Positions 56,194-64,000 of a stretch of DNA of 64,000 nucleotides are shown in pieces; the first letter of the stretch is position 1, and the number at the start of each line of letters is the position of its first letter. The DNA lies in assembly GCA_036365515.1 (NCBI GenBank), contig CM070873.1, positions 87,503,948-87,567,947 on the forward strand, written 5' to 3'. This DNA comes from Torymus aiolomorphi (taxonomy: Eukaryota > Arthropoda > Insecta > Hymenoptera > Torymidae). The position numbers were made by a program, and so were the translations under genes. Under the pieces are notes generated by a model. It was not told where the DNA came from and ran no database searches. It was given only the letters and a program-made list of their open reading frames with translations.

Positions 56194-59100
56194 ATGACAG
56201 CATCCCAAACGCCTAAATACCTTCGTATTCTCCAGTGGAACTGCTTGTCGTTTAGGCAACGCAGATCCCAACTTCACTCTATCTCAAACGACTTCGATGT
56301 GATCCTCCTCTGTGAAACTTGGCTGAACCCCCCTGACTACGCTGCCCTTATAGTCTTTGTGGTTGTTCGCAACGACAGACCTGCAGGCCATGGGGGAGAT
56401 ACAGCAATCTGTATTCGCAACTCCTTAGGGCCTTTGCACGCTAAAAGCATAACGGAAAGGAATAAGGAATAAGAGGGCATAAGGTGGACATAAGGTACTT
56501 ATGCTCCGCTTATTCCTCTTATGCCCGTGTTGTGTACGCAACGGATCGTGCATAACCCCTAAATTGCTTGTTTTGGAGTAAGTACACAACACGGGCATAA
56601 GAGGAATAAGCGGAGCATAAGTACCTTATGTCCACCTTATGCCCTCTTATTCCTTATTCCTTCGCGTTATGCTTTTAGCGTGCAAAGGCCCTTAACTTTT
56701 AACTTAGTCGACGTCTATAACTCTTAATTTAAACAACCTCGAGGCAAACGCCATCTCTCTTTCTACTTCACAAGGCGAACTTCTTATAGTTTCAACCTAC
56801 AGACCTCCCAATACACCCTTTGACCATTCTCATTTACACCGCCTCCTTGCTTCCATTTCTCACTACAGATCTATCCTTCTAACTGGCGATCTTAATTGCC
56901 ACAACGTTGCCTGGAGGAGCAGTTACACCTGCAACCTCGGCGACAAACTCTTCACTCTTTTTACAGATAACAACCTCCTCAATGTTAACCAAGGGACTCC
57001 CACCTACATCAACAGGAGAAATCTCAGCAATCCTTCCTGCATCGACCTCGCTTTTGTTTCTCCCCATCTTTACTCTATCTGTGTATGGACTGTTCTGGAG
57101 GACAACTACCTCAGCGACCATACCCCATTTCTTTATCTTTAGGCATTCCAACCCCTTTCACTTTCTTCCGTTCTCACCGCCCCAACTATCGACGCGTTTC
57201 TGCCGAAAATTGGACAGACTTCCGAAACTCCTTATCCGTTTTTTCCTTCGACAACCTCCCTTCTGACGCTTCACCTTCCGCGAAATACAACACCTTAACC
57301 TCAACCATTCTTGACTCTATTCAAAACATCACCGTTCCTCCCCCTCGTTCTTCCACTTCCTCTCGCAAACCTCGACCTAAACCACCTGAGCCACCTTGGT
57401 GGAACGAAGATTGCTCATTGGCGGAGTCTGCTCGCAGACTCGCCCTGAAAGATTTTCGTCGTGACCCCAACCTCTACGCGGAACTCCTATCTGCTGAGAA
57501 CCATGCTAGAACCATTTTCCACAAAGCCAAAAAGCAATCTTTCGAGGACACCTGTACCTCTCTCACTCCTTTCTCTAACCCTAAACACTTCTGGGAAATT
57601 GTTCGTAGGTTTAAACATCGCCAACTTGGCCCCTCCGATGCTCGCAATAACATCGCGAATATCGAGAAGCAATACGAACTCATTCCCTCTATTTGTCCAC
57701 CTTCCTGCTTCTCCCAATTTTCCTTCAGGTTTTAGACCTCCTCCTCTCACCCTGGAATTTTTCTGTAACCCTTTCTCTTTCAAAGAGCTTTCCATCTCTA
57801 TCGACAAGTGTCATGCCAAACTTAACTCTGCTCCCGGACTCGACAAAATCGACAATCTTATCATCTCTCATCTCCCGGAAAACATTCTTCACTCTCTGCT
57901 CTCTGTCCTCAACGAACTCTTCATGAAAGGGGAATTTCCCTCTTCCTGGCGTAATTTCCTAGTCTTCTTCATTCCGAAAAGTAACACGGGCAAATTTCGT
58001 CCCATCTCTCTAGCCCAATCTCTTCTTAAGGTTTTTGAAAGGATGATCCGTCGCAGGCTTGACTGGTGACTCGAGAGATACCAGTGTCTCCCAAGAAACC
58101 AGTTTGGCTTTAGAAAGCGCAAATCATGTTCCGACAACCTTTCTATCTTTACGTGCTCTATCTACTCTGGCTTCATTTCAAACGCTTATACCGTAGCCCT
58201 TAGCCTTGACATCAAGAGCGCTTTCGATTGCGTCGATCTTGGTACTCTCGCCCACATTCTTCGTGACTTAGGCCTCCCATGGCATATTTGTAAATTTTTT
58301 TATTACCTCACTTCTTGCAGATCCGTTTACTTCAACGTGGGCGGTGAGATCCAGGGCCCTTTCGATGCACTCCAGGGCGTTCCTCAATGCTGTTGTTGTA
58401 GTCCTACTGGCTACAACGTATACACCCATCAACTCCCTATTCATATCGACCCCAACTGTCAATATCTCTGCTTCGCCGACGACGTCGTCCTCTTTGTCTC
58501 TTCTCCCGACCTCGATCACTGCATGTCCATCCTCCAAAACAGTCTTACCCTAATCTCTTCCTATTTCCACTCTCTAGGTCTTTCCATTGCTCCTCAAAAA
58601 ACCCAACTTATCGTCTTCACGCGTAAATTCACCGACACCACAAACGTTTCCCTCCGCCTTGATGACTCTTCCATCAAACCTACTAACCAAATCAAACTTC
58701 TTGGAGTCACCTTTGACTCCAAACTTTCTTGGACTCCCCACCTCAACCATCTCATCCAAAAAAGCACTCCTCACATCAACCTTGTTCGATCCCTCACTGC
58801 CACCTGGTGAGGCGGACATCCCCAATCGCTACTTCAGATCTACAAAGCGTTCGTCCTTGGCTCTTTCGACTACGGTTCTATCATTCTTCTTCCTCACGAC
58901 AAATCCCTCCGCGACAAATTGGAAGAGCTCTCAGAGCATGTCTAGGGCTGTGCCGATCGACTCCCAACCGGATAGTTTATGCAGAATCTTGTGAACTCCC
59001 GCTTTCTCTCCGTCCTAAAAAACTTGCCTCTAGATTCATCCTTCGCGCCTTTACCGTCAACAATAATCCCACCCTAGAATCAATCGAATCTCTTTTCGAC

Positions 59101-59893
59101 CTTCTTAATAACCGGAACACTCTTGCCATTCTCGAACTTTCTATTATTCGCGCCTTTGCCCGCCTCAAGAAGCATTGCCCCCGAATTGACTCCTCCGACG
59201 TCCTTCCTTGCTTCACCTATTCCTTAGACACTCAAAGCTTTTCGCCTAAAGTGATTACGGACAAAGGTCGAGCAATCCAACGATCCTCCAACCCACGTCA
59301 AAAATTCAACCGCATCTTCCGAAACCTTTTCTCCTCCTCTATCGCCTTCTTCACCGACGGCTCCAAAACCGAAGTAGGTTGCTACGTCGGTTTGGCCATT
59401 CACTGTCCCAGTCTCAATCTCAATCTTCAATTTAGAATCTCTTCCTATTCTTCCGTCTCAACAGCAGAGGCCTTCGCTATCCAGATAGCTCTCGAATATA
59501 TCGAACAGCACAACCTTTCTAACTGCTCTATTTTTACTGACTCCCTTAGCACCCTTCAAATCCTGTCGAATCGCAGCGACTTCATTACCTCTCCTTCTTC
59601 CTGCATCTTCAAAATCAAACAAAGCCTCGAGCGCCTATCCGCTGCCAACCACTCCATTCGCCTTATCTGGATCCCTAGCCACTGCGGCATCCAAGGGAAC
59701 GAACAGGCCGATCATCTGACCAAATCCGCCTTCAGTAAAGGCTTCGACCTCAATTTTCTTCTCCCTTACTCCGATTTTTATCCTCTTTGCCTCGCGACCT
59801 CTCACTCCGAATTCAAAAATCACCTCAACCACTATCGCATAAACACCGGCTGTCTTTACTTTTCCTCCTTCCGTCTTACCTCTCCTAAACCAT
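56194..59893 (+). pseudogene. LINE-B ORF2 (endonuclease-RT-RNase H)
   Basis: It begins MTASQTPKYLRILQWNCLSF. The endonuclease shows LLCETWLNP, then (after MITE N) LLTGDLNCHNVAW and LSDHTPFLYL. RT shows APGLDKIDNLI, FRPISLAQSLLKVFERM, NQFGFRKRKSCSDN, ALSLDIKSAFDCV and the catalytic CFADDVVLFV (near 58470). The usual PQG-S motif is degraded to GVPQCCCCSPT. RNase H shows FFTDGSKTEVGC (near 59350), FTDSLSTL and WIPSHCGIQGNEQAD. Breaks: MITE N, a frameshift near 57135, a frameshift near 57725, TGA 58067, TGA 58808, TAG near 58943 and a frameshift near 58960. The 3' end is cut by the Gypsy LTR. Confidence 0.86.
56428..56691. mobile_element. MITE N, 264 bp, inserted in LINE-B
   Basis: Ends GGGCCTTTGCACGCTAAAAG and complement, arms over 100 bp, flanked by TTA at 56425-56427 and 56692-56694. 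TTA and GGGCC ends suggest PIF/Harbinger. It interrupts the endonuclease coding region, so it is younger than LINE-B. Confidence 0.9.
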
Positions 59894-60126
59894 TGTGGGG
59901 ATCCTGGCCCCACGGCTCTCCTGATTTCGGGAAAGGAAGGGGAGAGAGAATGAAAAGAGTCGGGAGTAACAATAACGAGATTTATTAATGGAAGGTACAG
60001 AGGAGGTGTACACTCGTGAACTCGAGCAACGACTGCCGCTCGCAGGCGGCTCAACGCAGAGCGCGACATGGCGGCTTCCCCCACTCTCGCAGTAAGAGTG
60101 AGAGGGAAGATCGCAGTCCCTTCACA
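59894..60126 (-). mobile_element. 3' LTR of the CsRn1-type element
   Basis: 233 bp, TGTGGGGATCC ... CCCTTCACA on the plus strand, with minus-strand AATAAA around 59979. Its inner edge abuts the polypurine tract. Confidence 0.72.
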
Positions 60127-60235
60127 CTCCCCCCAAGTGCCAACGAAGTACATAAATATAAAAACATAAATATAAATAATTATACTGTGCTCGATAGCAC
60201 TTACAACTAGGATATCACTGCGGATCACAGACGCA

Positions 60236-61432
60236 TTATGCTTTGGTCGCAGGAGCAAAAGATACTTTCTTCCTAGCGTATGTCTTTAATACTGGTCGAT
60301 TATCGGTGGAAGGCTGATTGCCATTTAAATTACCACCGGAAGGCACATCGGGAAGACTATCGGAGATCATATACGCGGGTTTTAGCAGTTCGACGGATAC
60401 GCTACGAGATGCGCCGTTAATCTCAATATCGAACACGCGATCGGAGGGACGCTTTAATATTTTGTATGGGCCGGTATATGGCCTTTCTAATGACTTTTTT
60501 GCCATGTTACGCAAAAATACATGTGTATAGGAATGTAAGTCTTTAAAACAAAATGCGCGTTTTTTGTAATGGTGTGTGACAGGAACTGGACGGACTTGAC
60601 GCATGTACTCGCGAAATTCCTCAATAAAGAAATTCGGATCGGGTGTAAAGTCTTCAGGGAGAAAAAACTCACCTGGAAGACGCAAGGTGGTTCCAAACAA
60701 AAACTCCGCAGGAGACGCATTCGTGTCCTGACGGAGGTGACAACGTAATCCTAACAATACTGTACTCAGCGTACGGGTCCAGTCCTTGTCCACGTGACAC
60801 ATAATCGCTGCCTTAAAACTACGGTGCCAGCGTTCGATTAGGCCATTCGCCGCCGGGTGATACGCAGTAGTGCGAATGCGTTCGCAACCTATTAGGGACA
60901 AGAGGGCCGTGAATAAGCGCGATTCAAACTGCGAACCCTGATCGGAAGTGATGACCTTGGGCGCACCATAACGAGAGACCCAGGTGTCGTAAAATGCCCT
61001 GGCGACCGTTTGCACCGACATTTCACGTAACGGAACCGCCTCAATCCAACGCGAAAAGCGGTCGATCATGGTGAGCACGTACTCGAAACCATTTCGATTA
61101 GGGAGAGGACCGACTAGATCAATATGTACATGGTCGAATCGACCATCGGGTGCGACGAATTTATCAGGTACAAGTTTTACATGGCGAGAGACTTTTGACT
61201 GTTGGCAGTCCAAACAGTTTTTGCACATGCGCGGGATGTCACGGTGCATATTGGGCCATACGTAACGTTGCCGAATAAGTCGATCGGTGACTTTAGGGCC
61301 TGGATGAGCAGGCTTATGAAACATGTTAAACACCGTTTCACGAAGGGACTCAGGGATGTATGGACGGATGGCTTCACCAGTGATTTCGCAAAAGATAGTG
61401 GTATGAGCAGGGCCCCATTGAATGCGCTTCAA
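60236..61432 (-). CDS. CsRn1-type integrase part of pol (398 codons)
   Basis: The HHCC finger has His 39 and 43 (FHKPAHPG) and CKNCLDCQQ. The catalytic core has [22 protein letters not shown] and [11 protein letters not shown], giving the D,D,E triad. The C-terminal domain ([20 protein letters not shown]) probably binds DNA or chromatin. It starts at an ATG overlapping the stop of the upstream frame. The coding sense of the other frame ([13 protein letters not shown]) shows the two were one pol frame, separated by a one-base loss near 61450. The end AKKVSF-like tail is followed by the polypurine tract. Function: insertion of element DNA. Confidence 0.88.
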   Translation of the reverse strand: MKRIQWGPAHTTIFCEITGEAIRPYIPESLRETVFNMFHKPAHPGPKVTDRLIRQRYVWPNMHRDIPRMCKNCLDCQQSKVSRHVKLVPDKFVAPDGRFDHVHIDLVGPLPNRNGFEYVLTMIDRFSRWIEAVPLREMSVQTVARAFYDTWVSRYGAPKVITSDQGSQFESRLFTALLSLIGCERIRTTAYHPAANGLIERWHRSFKAAIMCHVDKDWTRTLSTVLLGLRCHLRQDTNASPAEFLFGTTLRLPGEFFLPEDFTPDPNFFIEEFREYMRQVRPVPVTHHYKKRAFCFKDLHSYTHVFLRNMAKKSLERPYTGPYKILKRPSDRVFDIEINGASRSVSVELLKPAYMISDSLPDVPSGGNLNGNQPSTDNRPVLKTYARKKVSFAPATKA

Positions 61433-63369
61433 AGAGAGCGGGTAGTCAGAAGACTCGCGAATGGCCTTAGCTGCTCATCAGCTTCCTGTTTCTCAGCAAG
61501 CTCATTGAGGTTAATCTCCACGGGGAGTCGGACGGACTCTACCCGAGAGAGTGAGTCGGCAACTGTGTTTTCAGTGCCTTTAATGTACTCAATTCGAGTG
61601 GTATATTGAGCGATAAGGGACAACTGACGCGTTTGACGCGGTGACGCCTTATCCGATTTTTGCATGAAAGCATAAATGAGGGATTTATGATCTGTTAAGA
61701 TCTTGAAGTCTCTGCCTTCAATCAAAAACGAGAAGTATTTTACAGCTTCGTATATGGCCGTGAGCTCGCGGTCATATGCACTGTACTTCCGCTGAGAAGG
61801 AGAGAGCTTTTTCGAAAAGAAAGCTAAAGGTTCCCAAATTCCGGTGAGGGAAAGCTGTTCGAGAGCAGCACCCATTCCAGAATCGGAGGCATCAGAGACG
61901 ATGCGTATTTCGGCACCAACGCGGGGGTGTACGAGCAGAGCCGCTGCAGCTAATTCCTCTTCCACACGAGTGAAAGCTTCCTCTGCCTCAGACGTCCAAA
62001 GGACCGGGAGCTTATCATTTTTTCGCGAATCAGTAAAGAGCGCGTTGAGGGGAGCCTGCGAAGTGGCGGCGCGCGGCATGTTACGGCGGTAAAAATTTAC
62101 GGTGCCGACAAACCTGCACAATTCTGCTATAGTCTGAGGTTTGGGGAAGTTCAAAATGGCTTCAACCCTACTGGGAATGGGGCGGATGCCTTTACCATTC
62201 ACCAGATAACCTAAAAATCCTAATTCTTCAGCAGCAAAGGTGCATTTTTCGACATTCAAACGAAGATGAAACTTCTGAAGTCGTTCTAAGACCGTGCGAA
62301 GATGAGAGTAATGTTCTTCAATAGAAGATGAAGCGATAAGAATATCGTCAATATACAGGTATACAAAATCGAGATCACCTAGCGCGCTATTAATGTAGCG
62401 CTGGAAGGTTTGGCTCGCGTTGCGAAGCCCGAAGGTCGTGTACATGAACTCGAACAGGCCGAAAGGGGTTATGATAGCCGTTTTTGGTATGTCTTCGGGG
62501 GCAACCGGAATCTGATTGAACGCTTTATGAAGATCAAGCGCCGAGAAGACTTTCTTCCCGTACAGATTATTCGTACAATCATGGATGTGGGCAGTTGGAT
62601 ATTTATCCGGGACCGTGACGGCGTTTAAACGCCTATAATCGCCACAAGGTCTCCAACTGTTGTCCTTTTTCAACTCCATATGGAGGGGACTTGCCCAAGG
62701 GCTACTGGAGGGGCGGCAGATGCCAGCCTCAATCCAGGCATCAAATTCGGCTTTAGCCGCTTTCAACTTGTCCGGAGCAAGTCTACGAGGACGCTCCGAG
62801 ACCGGGGGGCCAGAGTTTAAGATATGATGAAAAACATCGCTATTTCTGGGGACTGTGGGTTTAGAAACACCCATGATCTCCGGAAAATCAGCAAGGATCT
62901 TAGCACACTCTAAGCCCGGAACAACTGCAAATACAGAGTCAAATGAAACGTCTTTTACAACCGCGAGAGAGTACACATTCGTGGCCGGATCGACAAGACG
63001 ATTCCTCTTTAGGTCGACGAGAAGGCCATAGTGAGATAATAGATCGGCACCGATGATGGGATGAGGAACATCCGCGATGCAAAAGCTCCAGCGAATGGGA
63101 TGTCGAACGCCCAGGTTAAGTGTGAGCATCGATTCGCCGTAGGTACTAATTAATGAATTATTCGCTGCAAAAAGCTTGAAGGAGCTGGGCTTGCCGCATG
63201 CCTTAGGATTTGCTGGGACGAGGGAAATGTCCGCACCAGTGTCGATAAGGAACGACTTGCCCGAAATACGATCACGCACATGAAGACGTTTGGATAAACG
63301 CGGGCCTTCTGAAGACATCTCCTCAACAGAAGGTTGAGTTAGTTTTTTGGCGGGTTCTGTTTCTGCCAA
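61429..63369 (-). CDS. CsRn1-type pol: protease-RT-RNase H (646 codons)
   Basis: The N-terminus carries the aspartic protease motif [14 protein letters not shown] (about residues 36-49). RT follows with [45 protein letters not shown] and the catalytic [11 protein letters not shown] (near residue 338). RNase H has [28 protein letters not shown] and [12 protein letters not shown]. It ends with [10 protein letters not shown]. Its ATG at 63369 lies 31 bp inside the gag frame, so expression by frameshifting from gag is likely. No stop interrupts the motifs. The stop at 61429 results from the one-base shift before integrase. Confidence 0.92.
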   Translation of the reverse strand: MAETEPAKKLTQPSVEEMSSEGPRLSKRLHVRDRISGKSFLIDTGADISLVPANPKACGKPSSFKLFAANNSLISTYGESMLTLNLGVRHPIRWSFCIADVPHPIIGADLLSHYGLLVDLKRNRLVDPATNVYSLAVVKDVSFDSVFAVVPGLECAKILADFPEIMGVSKPTVPRNSDVFHHILNSGPPVSERPRRLAPDKLKAAKAEFDAWIEAGICRPSSSPWASPLHMELKKDNSWRPCGDYRRLNAVTVPDKYPTAHIHDCTNNLYGKKVFSALDLHKAFNQIPVAPEDIPKTAIITPFGLFEFMYTTFGLRNASQTFQRYINSALGDLDFVYLYIDDILIASSSIEEHYSHLRTVLERLQKFHLRLNVEKCTFAAEELGFLGYLVNGKGIRPIPSRVEAILNFPKPQTIAELCRFVGTVNFYRRNMPRAATSQAPLNALFTDSRKNDKLPVLWTSEAEEAFTRVEEELAAAALLVHPRVGAEIRIVSDASDSGMGAALEQLSLTGIWEPLAFFSKKLSPSQRKYSAYDRELTAIYEAVKYFSFLIEGRDFKILTDHKSLIYAFMQKSDKASPRQTRQLSLIAQYTTRIEYIKGTENTVADSLSRVESVRLPVEINLNELAEKQEADEQLRPFASLLTTRSL

Positions 63370-64000
63370 TCAGAGAATTTGGAGCACCATTCCCTGCAAG
63401 AACGCGGGCTGTCGGGATATTTCCGATGAGCGAGGCACAGACCGGATGAATCGCGACTGGAAGAACGCGCGCGCCTAGACCTACCTCCAGTCTGAGAGCC
63501 GGATGACTCTTTTAAAGATCCCTCAATCTTATCTAGCCTTTTTGCCAGCGAGTCAAATTTCTTCTCTAGGCGTTTTAGAATGGCCTCAAAATTGGCAGAG
63601 CCGGATTCGTTGGAAGAAACAGCGCTGACTTGCTGGTCAGAGTTGCCCGAAGCCTCAGCAAGTTTGTCAGCCACTTCCGCGAGTTTATCAAGATCATCAA
63701 TATCCGTCGCGACAAGGATCGAACGATGATGTGGAGTGAGCTGGTCGAGGAAGACGGACCGAATAATTTCATCGTCACAAGAGCCAGGATTGAGGCCACG
63801 GAGCCGTTGAAGAATTCTCGTGGGCTTACCATCGGTCATCACTTCCCCCTTTAGAAGTTTGCGGAGGTTATGTTCGGCCGAGCTAGCGAAAGTCGAAATG
63901 AGGCGTTCTTTCACCTGTTTGTAAATGTCCGCAGGAGTAGGGTTTTTCTTGATTATATCCCTAATGGCCGATAAAGCCTCTCCACCGAGTGACGGGCAGA
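63339..64000 (-). CDS. CsRn1-type gag (5' part outside window)
   Basis: The open frame continues past the window edge. Visible parts: a capsid-like helical segment ([38 protein letters not shown]), a coiled-coil stretch ([20 protein letters not shown]), an Arg/Ser-rich region and the C-terminal cysteine motif [18 protein letters not shown]. That is C-x2-H-x9-C-x3-C, the CHCC variant described for CsRn1 elements instead of the usual CCHC. Overlaps pol by 31 bp. Confidence 0.85.
   Translation of the reverse strand, partial: CPSLGGEALSAIRDIIKKNPTPADIYKQVKERLISTFASSAEHNLRKLLKGEVMTDGKPTRILQRLRGLNPGSCDDEIIRSVFLDQLTPHHRSILVATDIDDLDKLAEVADKLAEASGNSDQQVSAVSSNESGSANFEAILKRLEKKFDSLAKRLDKIEGSLKESSGSQTGGRSRRARSSSRDSSGLCLAHRKYPDSPRSCREWCSKFSDWQKQNPPKN

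Larger units (their letters stand above)
53927..59893 (+). mobile_element. LINE-B, I-group non-LTR retrotransposon
   Basis: It begins inside MITE L and runs 5' UTR, ORF1 (CCHC), ORF2 (endonuclease, RT, RNase H). It is interrupted by MITE N at 56428-56691 and cut at 59894 by the LTR of a CsRn1-type Gypsy, so its 3' end lies outside the window. C/T-rich coding strand, unlike LINE-A. Multiple stops and frameshifts show it is dead. Confidence 0.88.
59894..64000 (-). mobile_element. CsRn1/Kabuki-type Gypsy retrotransposon, nearly intact, runs off the window
   Basis: In minus sense from the window edge: gag, pol (protease-RT-RNase H, then integrase), polypurine tract (TGGGGGGAG at 60127-60135) and 3' LTR (60126-59894). 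No env frame. It inserted in LINE-B. Pol has a single one-base shift near 61450; otherwise all motifs are present. Confidence 0.88.

Noticed and set aside
61068..61609. Plus-strand frames opposite the CsRn1 pol gene
   Set aside because: Shadow frames of an intact minus-strand gene with all catalytic motifs.
1..64000. tRNA and rRNA genes
   Set aside because: I looked for characteristic tRNA box A/B pairs and rRNA cores while reading and recognised none; a covariance-model scan would be needed to exclude degraded copies.

Overview
This 64 kb window looks like eukaryotic, AT-rich insect chromosome, and ant or other Hymenoptera is my best guess (inference only). One host gene is supported. It is an eight-exon, plus-strand RNA-binding protein gene (coding 30379-41679, promoter-like CpG/GA-rich DNA upstream) with one RBM4/RBM14/lark-type RRM, an RGG box and a long Gly/Tyr-rich tail. 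Almost everything else is transposable elements, many inserted inside one another. I saw no tRNA, rRNA, CRISPR array or bacterial-type gene.

Left part (1-14953): a small hairpin MITE, a solo Gypsy LTR, a structurally complete DIRS-type tyrosine-recombinase retrotransposon (3289-8112) with inverted terminal repeats, an internal complementary region and an apparent spliceosomal intron in gag, then a decayed I/Jockey-group LINE (LINE-A).

Middle-left (14961-28464): a deeply nested block. A 7.9 kb giant palindromic element (14972-22858) has hAT-like ends and carries two opposed arrays of a 93-bp satellite. It has itself been invaded by a TA-flanked element (with a TTAA hairpin inside) and by PIF/Harbinger-like MITEs. 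To its right lie a foldback element carrying a SWIM zinc-finger gene fragment, and a nested stack of PIF/Harbinger-type elements, one still encoding the start of a transposase. Several MITE families share a terminal consensus and TWA target duplications, so one transposase source may have mobilised them.

Host gene region (29480-42450): promoter, first exon with only four codons, a 24-nt microexon, RRM exon, Gly/Tyr-rich exons and 3' UTR, with a TTAA-flanked element in intron 1 and small hairpin MITEs in introns 4 and 5.

Right part (45132-64000): TTAA hairpin MITE, Copia 3' end, a 1 kb palindrome, further MITEs, a truncated mariner, a TA-flanked foldback element, a deleted Gypsy (integrase plus LTR), then an insertion series in which MITE M was hit by MITE L, L by LINE-B (I-group), and LINE-B by a TTA-flanked MITE and by a nearly intact CsRn1-type Gypsy element (minus strand) that runs off the window end. 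The nesting gives a relative insertion chronology.
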